DNA from: Bin87 sp965220505
GTDB taxonomy: Bacteria > Chloroflexota > Dehalococcoidia > Lucifugimonadales > UBA3495
NCBI GenBank assembly: GCA_965220505.1
Contig: CBDCQE010000003.1
Span: 955,799-1,019,798 of the forward strand
Direction: 5' to 3'
DNA length: 64,000 nucleotides
The position numbers and the translations under genes were made by a program. Of this stretch, positions 24,581 through 33,970 are shown piece after piece (within the stretch, counting starts at the first letter, position 1; every line of letters begins with the position of its first letter). The notes under the pieces were generated by a model. The model saw only the letters and a program-made list of their open reading frames with translations, did no database searches and had not been told where the DNA came from.

Positions 24581-27232
24581 ATGTCTACAGGATTAGGCGG
24601 CGGACGCCTGACGCCGGTACGCCGGCAGTACCTGACCATCAAGCACTCTTACCCGGACGCCGTGGTGCTGTTCCGGATGGGCGATTTTTACGAGTGCTTC
24701 GACGATGACGCCCATACACTTTCTTCGGCGCTGGAAATCGCGCTGACCTCCCGGACGATGGGCAAGGATACCCGGGTCCCCATGGCCGGGGTGCCTGCCG
24801 TTTCCCTGGAAACCAACCTGGCGAGGCTCATCAAACAGGGGCACAAGGTCGCGATCTGCGAGCAACTGAGCGACCCGGCGACCTCCAAAGGGTTGGTCGA
24901 GCGCGGAGTGGTTCGCGTAGTGACTCCGGGCACCGTCATCGAGGCGGCGCTGCTGGACAACCAGGCCAACAACTATTTGGCCGCGGTGTGTCTCGGCGAC
25001 GACCGAGCCGGTTTGGCCTATGTAGACGTGACCACCGGCGAGTTCGCCCTGTGCCAGATGACGGGAGACCTGTTGACCCTGGAGTTGGCGCGACTACAGC
25101 CGTCAGAGATCCTGGTCCCCGACCGCGAGGAGTTTCAAGACTCCGTCGCTGGCCAGGGCGGAATTGGCGACGCCATAACCATCAATCAGCTGTCAAACGC
25201 GGCCTTCAGCCTCGAATCGGCGCAGCGAACCCTCCTGGAATACTACGATGTACTGTCGCTGGAGGCATACGGGCTGGAGTCCAACGGAGCGCCGACCGAG
25301 CCGCTGGCGGTGCGGGCTGCCGGGGCGATCCTGGAGTATCTGAAATATACCTGGCAGGGTGAGCGGCCGGGCTTGTCGGCACCATTCCTTTACAACACGG
25401 CTTCGTATATGACCCTGGACCCGCAAACCCGTCGGAACCTGGAACTGTTTGCCGCCGGGAGATGGGACAGCAGCGACATGTCGCTGCTGAAAGCGTTGGA
25501 CGGCACCCGGACTCCCATGGGCGCGCGCCTGCTACGCCGATGGTTGGGACAGCCGCTGTTGGACTTGGAACGGCTGGAGCGCCGTCTGGATGCGGTGCAG
25601 TTCTTCCACGATGACGCGTTCCGGCGCGATGGCGCGGCGTCCGCCCTGGCGCAGATTTCGGACCTGGAGCGCATTCTCAGCCGCGTGCAGATGAACACGG
25701 CAACACCCCGGGACCTTCTGGCATTGAAGCGCAGCGTGGAAGCCGCAGCGGAGTTGGGTTCAATTTTCGCGCGGGATCAGGTCGAACAGGTCGCGTGGAT
25801 CGGGGAAAGGCTGCGGCCCATCCCCGATTTGCTGGCGCTGATCGAAAAGGCCATCGAGCCGGAACCGTCTGGTTCCGTGGGAGAGGGCGGAGTGATCCGG
25901 CCCGGGTTTTCGCCGGAACTGGACCGCACTCGTGGTTTGTCCAGGGACGCCCGGGGGTTCATCGCCGGTCTGGAATCCGAGGAACGGGAACGCACGGGAA
26001 TACGCAACCTGAAGGTCGGCTTTAACCAGGTTTTCGGCTACTACATCGAGGTGAGCAACTCTAACCTCGAATCCGTGCCGGACAACTACCAGCGGCGACA
26101 GACCCTTACGGGCGGCGAGCGATATATTACTCCCGAGCTCAAGGAGTTCGAACGCCAGGCACTGGAGGCCCGTGAACAGCTCGAAGAATTGGAGCGCAGC
26201 CTGTACCGCCAGGCCTGCCGGCAGGTCGCCGACCACGGACCGGCGATATCCCGGCTGGCGTCCGCGATTGCCCGGGCCGACGTCTTCGTGGGTCTCGCCG
26301 ATGTAGCCGTGCGGCACGGGTACGTGCGGCCGGAGTTGAACCACGGCGTGGCAATTCGCATCGCGGACGGCCGGCATCCGGTGGTGGAGCGGGTGCTGGG
26401 CGCCGGGTCATTCGTGCCCAATGATGCGGCCCTGGATTCCGACGATGCTCAGATCATGCTCATCACCGGTCCCAACATGGCCGGCAAATCCACCTACATC
26501 CGGCAGGTCGCCATAATCGTGCTAATGGCCCAGGTGGGAAGCTTCGTGCCGGCGTCGTCGGCCACCATTGGCCTGGTGGATCGCATTTTTACTCGCGTCG
26601 GCCTGCAGGACGACCTGGCGACCGGGCAGTCAACTTTCATGGTGGAAATGGTGGAAACCGCGGCCATCCTCCACCAAGCCTCCTGGCGCTCGCTGGTTGT
26701 TCTCGACGAGATCGGACGGGGAACCAGCACTTACGATGGGTTGTCCATCGCGCGGGCGGTGGTGGAGCACCTGCACAACAATCCGCGTCTGGGATGCAAG
26801 ACGCTGTTCGCCACGCATTACCACGAACTGACCGAACTTGCATCCACGCTGCCCGGCGTCCGGAACTACAGCGTCGCCGTGTCTGAGGAGGATGGTCGTG
26901 TGGCGTTCCTGAGAAGGATCGTGCCGGGTGGGGCGGACCGTTCGTATGGGGTTCACGTGGCTATGTTGGCCGGCATGCCCGCGTCGGTTGTGAGCCGGGC
27001 CCAGGAGTTGCTCACGCATCTGGAGCAGGACCACGGCTCAAGCGTCGCTTCGGGCCGGAGTGAGAGACGAAAATCGAACCCATCGCCGCAGTTGCCATTG
27101 CCCCTGTTCCCTTCCGGGCATGAACGCCTTGCCGAGACTCTGTTGGGGATGGACGTGTCGAACCTTACGCCGCTCGAGGCGATCAACAAGCTCTACGAAT
27201 TGCAGGAAGAGGCCCGCCGTCCCGAGGAATAA
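24581..27232 (+). CDS. mutS: DNA mismatch repair protein MutS
   Basis: A full-length 883-residue MutS. The mismatch-reading Phe-x-Glu is in GDFYECFDDDA near residue 32. The connector and lever domains follow, then the clamp region with GYYIEVSNSNLESVPDNYQRRQTL. The ATPase has Walker A in ITGPNMAGKSTYIRQ near residue 630, the Walker B segment LVVLDEIGRGTSTYDG, and FATHYHELTELA. The C-terminal helix-turn-helix (GMPASVVSRAQELL) and short dimerisation tail are present. It detects mispairs and recruits MutL, which is not in the window. It stands alone on this strand. Confidence 0.97.
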   Translation: MSTGLGGGRLTPVRRQYLTIKHSYPDAVVLFRMGDFYECFDDDAHTLSSALEIALTSRTMGKDTRVPMAGVPAVSLETNLARLIKQGHKVAICEQLSDPATSKGLVERGVVRVVTPGTVIEAALLDNQANNYLAAVCLGDDRAGLAYVDVTTGEFALCQMTGDLLTLELARLQPSEILVPDREEFQDSVAGQGGIGDAITINQLSNAAFSLESAQRTLLEYYDVLSLEAYGLESNGAPTEPLAVRAAGAILEYLKYTWQGERPGLSAPFLYNTASYMTLDPQTRRNLELFAAGRWDSSDMSLLKALDGTRTPMGARLLRRWLGQPLLDLERLERRLDAVQFFHDDAFRRDGAASALAQISDLERILSRVQMNTATPRDLLALKRSVEAAAELGSIFARDQVEQVAWIGERLRPIPDLLALIEKAIEPEPSGSVGEGGVIRPGFSPELDRTRGLSRDARGFIAGLESEERERTGIRNLKVGFNQVFGYYIEVSNSNLESVPDNYQRRQTLTGGERYITPELKEFERQALEAREQLEELERSLYRQACRQVADHGPAISRLASAIARADVFVGLADVAVRHGYVRPELNHGVAIRIADGRHPVVERVLGAGSFVPNDAALDSDDAQIMLITGPNMAGKSTYIRQVAIIVLMAQVGSFVPASSATIGLVDRIFTRVGLQDDLATGQSTFMVEMVETAAILHQASWRSLVVLDEIGRGTSTYDGLSIARAVVEHLHNNPRLGCKTLFATHYHELTELASTLPGVRNYSVAVSEEDGRVAFLRRIVPGGADRSYGVHVAMLAGMPASVVSRAQELLTHLEQDHGSSVASGRSERRKSNPSPQLPLPLFPSGHERLAETLLGMDVSNLTPLEAINKLYELQEEARRPEE

Positions 27233-27270
27233 CCGACAAAGCGGCGCTTGAGAGCGGACCTGGGCTGCGG

Positions 27271-27972
27271 TCAGGAAGGGACCAAAATTCCGGCCAGCGC
27301 CGCCAGATCCGGTACGGTCAGGTCGGGCTTTGCGTTGGTTTGCCTGGTCCCGCCACCACGGTCGGCGCGGTTGACCCAAACCGAGCGGATCCCCAACCGG
27401 TTGGCCGGCTCGATGTCGTGGTACAGGCTCTCTCCAACATGGAGCCACCGCTCCTTGTCGACGCCCATAACAGTTTCCGCAAGTTCAAAGCTGCGAGAGT
27501 TTGGCTTGTACGCTTTGGCCTGCTGAGAGGTGACTATGGCATCGAATTCGACGCCCAGCTCGCGAGCGGAGCCGGCAAATAGGTCGTCGTCCACATTGGA
27601 AATGATCGCCAGCTTGTATCGCTGCTTGAGGACGTGCAGGGCCGGCCCGGCGTCGGGGAAAACCGGCCAACGGGGCAGGGAAGCGGACAAACAGTCCATG
27701 TGGTCCTCTTCAACCTGAATGCCGACCCGGTCACTGATCATGCGCATCACTTCACGCAGGACGATGCGGTATTCCTTGAACTCCCCCGAACTTTGGATCA
27801 CCGGCTCCACGTCGGCGAACAATTCCAAAATTTCGGGGTTGGTCTTCTGGATCCCGTAGGATTCCAAGGAATTCGACACTGCGGAGGAAATTCCGGTTTC
27901 CCAGTCAACCAGCGTTCCGTAGCAGTCGAAACTCACCCATTCGATATCGTTGAAATCTGCCACCGAAATCAC
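27271..27972 (-). CDS. HAD-family hydrolase (haloacid dehalogenase type II-like)
   Basis: A 233-residue HAD hydrolase. Motif I is SFDCYGTLVDWETG, motif II is the ISNVDDDL segment, the conserved Lys is in QQAKAYKPNSRSF, and the acidic motif IV is HVGESLYHDIEPANRLG. The pattern of a cap after motif I resembles L-2-haloacid dehalogenases and related phosphatases. The frame stays open to 28062, but the family normally begins about 10 residues before motif I, so the GTG at 27972 is preferred. The extra upstream part overlaps the 3' end of the recombinase gene. Confidence 0.87.
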   Translation of the reverse strand: MISVADFNDIEWVSFDCYGTLVDWETGISSAVSNSLESYGIQKTNPEILELFADVEPVIQSSGEFKEYRIVLREVMRMISDRVGIQVEEDHMDCLSASLPRWPVFPDAGPALHVLKQRYKLAIISNVDDDLFAGSARELGVEFDAIVTSQQAKAYKPNSRSFELAETVMGVDKERWLHVGESLYHDIEPANRLGIRSVWVNRADRGGGTRQTNAKPDLTVPDLAALAGILVPS

Positions 27973-28007
27973 CTGAAAGCTGACCAAGGGCTTGAGTGGA
28001 CTCCCAA

Positions 28008-29714
28008 TCACATGACCGGGCTCAGGCCGGGGACATGGCAGGGAAATGGGTGAGCGCAGCACCCGAATAATGAGCGGAACTCCCGTAAGAGCTCGAACGC
28101 CAAATGTGCGGAGCGCGCGCTTCGGTTCGTGTTGGGAACTGGTGGGCCGGACTGGACGAAATCAAGAACCGGGGCCGATTCCGACGTAATCCCGTCCTGG
28201 GGCATGGGGATAGTGTACGTCAGAACCGCCTCGTCCTCAACGACCTCAATGCCCTGCACGAAGTTGCGGATGAGGGCCTTCCGCTCCGGGAAAGTCCCTT
28301 CCTGGAACAACTCCCGAAAGTCGGCCACGTACCCCTTGATCTCCCGGCCGGTGGGCAACTCCACCCGCCGCCGCTCCAGCCGGCCCTCGGCCTCTTCCTT
28401 CGCCGCCGTCAACTGGTCCTGCCGCGACTTCAACGCCAGGATGCGCGGCGACAACACCTCCAGCGTCAGGTCGCTGGTCTCCAGCGCCTCGTAGAGCTTC
28501 CCCAACCGGCTTTCCACGTCATTCAGCTCGGCATTGATGGCCTTCAGCCGACCGTTGACCTCTCCGGCCAATGCGTCAATCTCCTCGGCCACCAGGGTCA
28601 CCAGCTCGGTGATGGTCTCCTCGGTGAGTATCCGCTCCCTGATCTTCTCGACGATATAGTCCTCTGTCCGCTCGGCGTTCAGGTACCGCCCGTTGGCGCA
28701 GGTCCCCGCCCCCTCCCGCAGCAGCGTGCCGCACACGTAGTAGGCGAACCTGCCGCTCTTGGCCCCCTGCCCGCTGTAGGGCTTGCCGCACACCCCGCAC
28801 CGGAGCAGCCCGCTCAGCAGGTACTGGCTGCCCGCCCGCGCCGGACGCTGCCGCTTTGGCGCCCGCTCCCGCAACCCCTGCTGCACGGCATCAAAGGTCT
28901 CACGGGACACCAGGGCGGGCCAGGCGTTCTCAACCCGCACCGGCTCACCGGCCTTCTCCTCCTTGCTGTTCAACCCCCACACCGCCGTGCCGGTGTAGGC
29001 TTCGTTGGTCAGGAGGTAGTGCAGTCCGTTCTTCTGCCACCGCTTGCCCCGGTTGGTAATGCCCCGGCCGTTCAGCTCCTTGCAGATCTCCTTCAGCCCG
29101 TTGCCCCGCCGGGAACTCTCGAAGATCTCCTTCACCACCGGCGCGGCGTCCTCGTCCACCTCCAGGGTGGGCCGGTCCTTCAACCCGTCGCTGACCTTGA
29201 TGCGCTTGTACCCGTAGGGAGCGCGCGACGCCAGGAAGTAGCCCCTTGACGCTGCCTCCCGCATTCCCCGCACAACCTCTTGCGCAAGATTCTCGCTGTA
29301 CCACTCGTCCACCGACTCGATGATGGCCTCCATCAGCTTGCCGGTGGGGGTGTCGTCGGCGTGCTCGGTGATGGAGACCACGCGGATGCCCTTCCGTCTC
29401 AGCATGGACTTGAAGGCCACTGCGTGCTCCCGCTTGCGGGTGAACCTCGAGAATTTCCACACCAGGATGACGCCAAAAGGGGATTGGGCCTGGCTGCCCT
29501 CGTCGATCATCTTGCGGAACTGGGGCCGGTCGGCGATGCGGCCGCTCTCCGCCTCGTCCACGTACTCCCTGGCGATGGAGTAGCCGTTCCTGTCGGCGTA
29601 GTCCCGCAATGCCCGCATCTGGGCGGCCACGGACAGGTCCACGTCCTGGCGGTCGCTGGAGACCCGGGCGTAGAGCGCGGCCGGGGTCAGGGGTACAAAC
29701 TCGCGCTTGGTCAT
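28008..29714 (-). CDS. Large serine recombinase
   Basis: A 568-residue large serine recombinase. The resolvase domain begins AALYARVSSDRQDVDLSVAAQ, with the catalytic Ser in VSSDRQ. Recombinase-domain motifs follow (RAPYGYKRI, LTNEAYTG), then a zinc ribbon (CGVCGKPYSG, and cysteines near YYVCGT and GTCANG) and a long coiled coil. This layout is used by phage and ICE integrases and by transposases of the TnpX type. ATG 29714 is chosen because AAGGAG lies 7 bases before it; an ATG at 29738 has no such site. The last ~40 residues run close to the HAD gene start, so the element edge probably lies around 27.97-28.1 kb. Confidence 0.93.
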   Translation of the reverse strand: MTKREFVPLTPAALYARVSSDRQDVDLSVAAQMRALRDYADRNGYSIAREYVDEAESGRIADRPQFRKMIDEGSQAQSPFGVILVWKFSRFTRKREHAVAFKSMLRRKGIRVVSITEHADDTPTGKLMEAIIESVDEWYSENLAQEVVRGMREAASRGYFLASRAPYGYKRIKVSDGLKDRPTLEVDEDAAPVVKEIFESSRRGNGLKEICKELNGRGITNRGKRWQKNGLHYLLTNEAYTGTAVWGLNSKEEKAGEPVRVENAWPALVSRETFDAVQQGLRERAPKRQRPARAGSQYLLSGLLRCGVCGKPYSGQGAKSGRFAYYVCGTLLREGAGTCANGRYLNAERTEDYIVEKIRERILTEETITELVTLVAEEIDALAGEVNGRLKAINAELNDVESRLGKLYEALETSDLTLEVLSPRILALKSRQDQLTAAKEEAEGRLERRRVELPTGREIKGYVADFRELFQEGTFPERKALIRNFVQGIEVVEDEAVLTYTIPMPQDGITSESAPVLDFVQSGPPVPNTNRSARSAHLAFELLREFRSLFGCCAHPFPCHVPGLSPVM

Positions 29715-29734
29715 GTGTGGCTCCTTCTTGTCGT

Positions 29735-29959
29735 TCATCTCTGTTCCGTCTCCGGTTCGTCGGCGCTCGCCTGGCGGGAGCGCAGGCGTTCCAGGCGCTG
29801 CTCACGGCGCAGTTCCCGGTCTTCCATGTAGAGCCGCAGGGCCTCGCGCACCAGTTCGCTCATGTCGCGGCCCTCGGCTTCCTTCACCCGCTGCACCTCC
29901 TCGAACATATCGGGTGGCAAAGAGAATGTGATGGTCCTGGATTTCCGGCGTGGCGGCAT
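29735..29959 (-). CDS. Ribbon-helix-helix DNA-binding protein
   Basis: A 74-residue protein with an Arc/CopG ribbon-helix-helix fold. SRTITFSLPPDMFEEVQRVKEAEGRDMSELVREALRLYM gives the strand and both helices, followed by an Arg/Glu-rich helix. It lies 20 bases upstream of the serine recombinase start on the same strand and probably regulates or helps that recombinase. An antitoxin role is less likely because no toxin gene follows. Confidence 0.8.
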   Translation of the reverse strand: MPPRRKSRTITFSLPPDMFEEVQRVKEAEGRDMSELVREALRLYMEDRELRREQRLERLRSRQASADEPETEQR

Positions 29960-30082
29960 GGAGTCTCGTCTTGATCATCGGCATATGTGATTGTCTTACT
30001 ATTATTATCCGCCGTTCCCGCTCCGCCGTCAATGGCGGACCCTCAGCCGGCGGCGTTCCCTTCGTATCACGGACCGGCGCTT

Positions 30083-30538
30083 CTACCTCAGCAGCCACCA
30101 GGCCGCCAGGATGACGATGGACAGTATTGCCAGCAGGCCCAGGGCGGTGAAGCCGAAGAACCTTGCCCACCGCCGAGTCTTTTCGTGGGCCTCCTGCTCT
30201 CCAACCAGCACCTCCTCCAGCCTGCGGTACTCTTCCCGGGTGCTCCCCGTCTCGGCCCGGGCCCGGTCCTCTTCTTGCTCCAGCCGGTCGGCTTCCTCGG
30301 CCAGTTCCCCCACCGTGCGCTCCAGCCTTTCGACTTTGGCTCTGGACTGGCGCAAGAGCTCCCGGTCGCTGGGGTAGCGCGGCCCCGGCAGCTTCACGAA
30401 CACCCGCCGGCCCTTCCGCTCCACCGCCACCTCGCCCTTGCGGATCATCCGGTCCAGCGTCGATAGCGAGACCTCCAGCTCCCGCGCCGCCTCCCCCTTG
30501 TCCACCCAGTGAACAGCTCCTTTGACTTCATCTGACAT
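30083..30538 (-). CDS. MerR/excisionase-like HTH protein with coiled coil and membrane anchor
   Basis: A 151-residue protein in three parts. An N-terminal winged HTH (KGEAARELEVSLSTLDRMIRKGEVAVERKGRRVFV) resembles excisionase/MerR domains. A long Glu/Arg-rich coiled coil (about 55-120) follows, then a C-terminal hydrophobic helix (FFGFTALGLLAILSIVILAAWWLLR). A DNA-binding protein tethered to the membrane is unusual. GAGG 8 bases before the ATG at 30538 supports that start. It lies upstream of the RHH and recombinase genes on the same strand, probably part of the same mobile unit. Confidence 0.72.
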   Translation of the reverse strand: MSDEVKGAVHWVDKGEAARELEVSLSTLDRMIRKGEVAVERKGRRVFVKLPGPRYPSDRELLRQSRAKVERLERTVGELAEEADRLEQEEDRARAETGSTREEYRRLEEVLVGEQEAHEKTRRWARFFGFTALGLLAILSIVILAAWWLLR

Positions 30539-30575
30539 ATGCTTCACCTCGTCTTTTGCCTGGTCATGGGCGACA

Positions 30576-31060
30576 CGTCAGGCCATTGCACTTGGTTGGA
30601 AATCCCTCCCGTTGTTTTAGCCTGGTTTTTCACAGTTGTAAAAATGCAATTCCTGATGGGTCAAAGGGAATTGCCGCCCGTTTCCTACCTGAATTTGGCA
30701 CCGGATGATGCGTCGCCGCCGCCCGGCCAACCCCGAGATCACCCCCGAAATGCACGTTTGCGCCCCCGGACACAGTGTTGGGCAGATAATGCCGTATCAG
30801 CATGACTAACGTGTCTCCGCCCGGCGCATCCGTCGCCGCAGCCCGTCCCACTCCCAGGCGCCCAGTTCCCCCAGCGTCACGGGCGGACACTCCGGTTCCC
30901 ACAGAGGACGCCAGGACCTCCCCAGCAGCCCCCTATCGGACAGAACCTCCCTACTGGACACCAGGATGGGCAGCGACATGGCGGTCATGTGGGACACTGT
31001 GCTCACGTAGGTCTCGGCCACCTCCTCGGTGTCCACCAGGAACAGCGTGGTGGGGAAGGG
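30576..31060. repeat. Dispersed repeat B, copy 1
   Basis: About 480 bases, recognisably similar to 41921-42440 on the same strand. It includes a non-coding 230-base part and the 3' end of the replication-relaxation gene. Landmarks shared by both copies are GCCGTATCAGCATGA (copy 1 near 30790) and TTCCTAC. Divergence is substantial, perhaps a quarter of positions, so this is an old duplication. Confidence 0.7.
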
Positions 31061-32509
31061 CGGCTGGTCGCCCCGGGGCGCGTCGGAGCGGTAGTAGCGG
31101 AGGTAGGGCCTGAGCCGGGCAGCCACGCCCCTGGGGTGACGGGCGCGCAGCTCGTGCTCGAAATGGAAGGGCACGTGGAGACCATTCGTCAGCAGGTGTC
31201 CCACGGCGTCGGGGGCGATGGCGTCCTCGCCCCGGTTGAAGGCCCGGTCGGCGCGGGCGGCGGGCACCGACCATTGCAGTTCGCTGGCGCCGTCGGCCTG
31301 GGCTTCGGCGGCCAGCTCGGACAGGAACCAGGTGATGCCGTCGGCGTGGCCGGTCTGGCGTTCCCAGGTGAGGATGTGGTGGCCCCGGGGCCGGGGCCGT
31401 CCGTGATTGTCGGCGGCGGGTTCTGTGCTCCAGGTGGCCATGGTGGTGGATAGCTGGGCCCGGTCCCGTCGGGTGACGTACCCGATGCCCCGCTCCGACA
31501 GGGTGTAGCGCACGTCGCTACGCTTGCCGTGCTGCTCGATCAATCCCCAGGTGTCCGACAGGTTGCGGGTCATCTGGCTTACCCTCCCGTCGGAGACGCC
31601 CAGCCAGCGGGCCAGGTGCTGCCGGGGGATCATGGGATGGTCGGTGATCAGGTCCAGGACGCGCTTCTCGGCAGGGTTGACCCCGAAGGCAGGGGCGGCG
31701 TGGACCATGCTCTCCGGGTCGGGCAGCGACGCCCGCTTGCGTGCCGGCGCTTCGGGGTGAAACCAGTTGCCCGAGTCGGCCTGGGCGACCACCTGCTCCA
31801 GGGTTCGGTAGGTCCGGCCGAAGGTCCAGTTGGCTGATTGCCAGAGCGTGCGGTCCCACTCCTCCAGCGTGTCGCGGCGCTCCACGGCCACAAAGTAGTC
31901 CCGCAGGTCGATGTTCAGGCAGAACTCGTTGGTGAGACGCTGCTCCCAGGGACTGGGGACCAGGACCAGGACGATGCCGGGGCGGCGGGTGTAATGATAC
32001 TCGGCGATGGCCCTGAGCCGGTCGTAGAGGGAGCGGCGGCGCAGCGCCAGGCCCTGACGGACCACCCCGAAGCTGCGGCCATCGTGGAGCGTGATCACCG
32101 CGTCGAACCGGCCCCGGCGTTGGAACTCCACCTGGGTGCACAGACCGTCCACGCCGGGAGACAGCGTTGCCGCCAGGCGGTACACCGAGGCCACCGCGTC
32201 CAGGCGGCGCAGCAGCAGCGCCAGCCACTCCCGGGACACCGGGTAGGCCCGCACCAAGTCCGAGGGCGCGTCGTAATCGAGTACGGCGGCGGCTTCTGCG
32301 ATGCCCCTGCCGGTGAGGTAGTAGCGGTGGCTGGAGGGCAGATGGGCCGTGCCGTGGCTCACTCGACCGGCGGCGCCGCTCTTCAGCAGGGCGGTGAGGG
32401 CGCGGTGGGCGGTCGCCGGCGGCTGGCCCAGGACCAGGGCCAGTTCGCCGACGTCGACGAAGGGCAGCCGGGCCAGGGCCTCCAGGATGCGCTCGCGGGA
32501 CAATGCCAT
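30806..32509 (-). CDS. Replication-relaxation-like wHTH/nuclease-fold protein
   Basis: A 567-residue protein resembling the plasmid replication-relaxation family. An N-terminal winged helix (RERILEALARLPFVDVGELALVLGQPPATAHRALTALL) is followed by a restriction-endonuclease-like region (VEFQRRGRFDAVITLHDGRSFGVVRQG). Near residue 290 a second winged helix (KRVLDLITDHPMIPRQHLARWLGVSDGRVSQM) precedes a second alpha/beta region. The two halves look like a tandem duplication of wHTH plus nuclease-fold. Such proteins are found on plasmids and integrative elements. Truncated relatives sit at 42155 and 57003, which shows that this gene family has been shuffled within the island. Confidence 0.72.
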   Translation of the reverse strand: MALSRERILEALARLPFVDVGELALVLGQPPATAHRALTALLKSGAAGRVSHGTAHLPSSHRYYLTGRGIAEAAAVLDYDAPSDLVRAYPVSREWLALLLRRLDAVASVYRLAATLSPGVDGLCTQVEFQRRGRFDAVITLHDGRSFGVVRQGLALRRRSLYDRLRAIAEYHYTRRPGIVLVLVPSPWEQRLTNEFCLNIDLRDYFVAVERRDTLEEWDRTLWQSANWTFGRTYRTLEQVVAQADSGNWFHPEAPARKRASLPDPESMVHAAPAFGVNPAEKRVLDLITDHPMIPRQHLARWLGVSDGRVSQMTRNLSDTWGLIEQHGKRSDVRYTLSERGIGYVTRRDRAQLSTTMATWSTEPAADNHGRPRPRGHHILTWERQTGHADGITWFLSELAAEAQADGASELQWSVPAARADRAFNRGEDAIAPDAVGHLLTNGLHVPFHFEHELRARHPRGVAARLRPYLRYYRSDAPRGDQPPFPTTLFLVDTEEVAETYVSTVSHMTAMSLPILVSSREVLSDRGLLGRSWRPLWEPECPPVTLGELGAWEWDGLRRRMRRAETR

Positions 32510-32869
32510 GCCTCCAGCGTAGCAACCCGGACCTCCGGCGCGCTACGGGCAAGTGTCAGCAATGCCGGGCGCGACCCGGTTCGCCGTCGCCGTTCGTCAG
32601 TGTTGGGGAATGAGGCAGGGCAGGCCGCGCCTCATGAGCCTGCCGATGCTCTCCGTAAGACGTCTCGGCAACCGGGCGGGTGTGAACCGCCCCGGTCGCT
32701 GACTATCGCCAGGGCCAATGTGTCCCCCACCGTTGCCGGTGAGTCGGCCGGCGGTGTACGATATGCTCCACAGAACCAGCCCTGTGCGGGAGCGCCGGAT
32801 TGCCGTTACGCCAACTCGATCATGTTTCGACAAGGCAGAACGCGTTGCCGCCGATCAACCAGGTGCGAA
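32510..32869. other. Divergent intergenic region, no gene seen
   Basis: About 360 bases between the replication-relaxation gene and Uma2. It must hold both promoters, but I cannot point to convincing boxes. Confidence 0.4.
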
Positions 32870-33649
32870 ATGACCACGCCCCACACCGCAGCCAGCAAAC
32901 TGAAAGCCAGGGGCCGCTTCCGGCTGCCGGACCCGCCCGAACGCGAGCCCGACGACATGACCAGTTTCGACCGTCTCGCCGAGAACGGTAACGTCCACCA
33001 CCTGAAGCAGCGCCTCATGGCCCAGCGGCCCGGCGAGGGTGATAAGATCATAGTATCCGGCGAGCACTACCTGGTGGTCCGGCCCACCCGGAACATGGCG
33101 GGCAGCCACTACCCTGACCTGCTGGTGGCCTTCGGGGTGGACCCGGCGTTGTACCGAGAGAGCAACGGGTACGTCATTTCCGAGCAAGGGAAGCCGCCGG
33201 ACTTCGTGCTGGAGATAGCGTCCTACCGAACCAGGAACGTTGATACCGGGCAGAAGCGCCAGGACTACGCGGCGTTGGGGATACCGGAGTACTGGCGGTT
33301 CGATCACACTCCTGACGGCCGGTGGCATGGAACGCGGCTGGCCGGGGACCGGCTGGTGGACGACGAGTACGTTGCCATAGAGATTGAGGAACTGCCCGAC
33401 GGGAGTTTGCAGGGTTACAGTCCCACGCTGGACCTGTACCTGCGGTGGGAGCGGGGCGAGTTGGCCTTCCACGACCCGGCCACGGGACTGCCCATCGCCA
33501 GCTTTGATAGCGAACGCGCGCGAGCCGACCAGGAACGCGACCGCGCCGACCGCACAGAGAGTGAACGCAACGCTGAGCGGGACCGCGCCGATGCCGCCGA
33601 GGCCCGCGTCCGGGAGCTGGAGGAGCGGCTGGGCCGCCGGGGTTCCTGA
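32870..33649 (+). CDS. Uma2-family PD-(D/E)XK endonuclease-like protein, copy 1
   Basis: A 259-residue Uma2 (DUF820) protein. The restriction-like core shows YPDLLVAFGVDPAL (Asp), PDFVLEIAS (Glu) and the family pattern with Tyr, Gly and EYWRFD. The C-terminus (about 215-259) is an Arg/Glu/Ala coiled coil. Uma2 proteins are widespread in multicopy form in several phyla, and their biological role is unclear. ATG 32870 starts a segment almost identical to the start of the copy at 42551. The frame is open further upstream, but only antisense to the neighbouring gene. Confidence 0.88.
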   Translation: MTTPHTAASKLKARGRFRLPDPPEREPDDMTSFDRLAENGNVHHLKQRLMAQRPGEGDKIIVSGEHYLVVRPTRNMAGSHYPDLLVAFGVDPALYRESNGYVISEQGKPPDFVLEIASYRTRNVDTGQKRQDYAALGIPEYWRFDHTPDGRWHGTRLAGDRLVDDEYVAIEIEELPDGSLQGYSPTLDLYLRWERGELAFHDPATGLPIASFDSERARADQERDRADRTESERNAERDRADAAEARVRELEERLGRRGS

Positions 33650-33970
33650 CTGCGGGGTTCCTGACGCAGGGGGCCAGCCCGAGCCGCCAGGCAGTGTGGT
33701 AAATCCAGGGCCGGCCGGCATTGCGCCGGCATTGTGTCCGTTGCCGGAGAGTTGGGCCGTTTGCAGTGATACTCATTCCCCCGGCGGGGGAAATCCGTCG
33801 CTGCCCGCCTCTCCCGCCCTTGAAAAAGCGGCGGGGATTTGCGATGATTTGCCGAAAGTCGCATAGGCTCTTGAAGCTGGCGGCCCATGTGCCCGGCTGG
33901 AAAGCAACGAACGGGCCAGCCGCGAGCAGGGCCAGGCCCGTATAGGAACATTGCGTAGAGGGATAAGACG
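33650..33970. other. Spacer between Uma2 copy 1 and the first giant gene
   Basis: About 320 bases with no convincing gene. The first ~60 bases resemble those after Uma2 copy 2 (43253 onward), so the Uma2 duplication included its 3' flank. Confidence 0.5.

Noticed and set aside
29802..30170. 122-codon minus-strand frame overlapping the RHH gene
   Set aside because: It overlaps two better-supported genes in other frames and has no recognisable domain.
31838..32869. Long open frame on the + strand that would extend Uma2 copy 1 upstream by 344 codons
   Set aside because: It runs antisense through the replication-relaxation gene. Its sequence is Gln/Val/Gly-rich without motifs, and the Uma2 start at 32870 matches the other copy.
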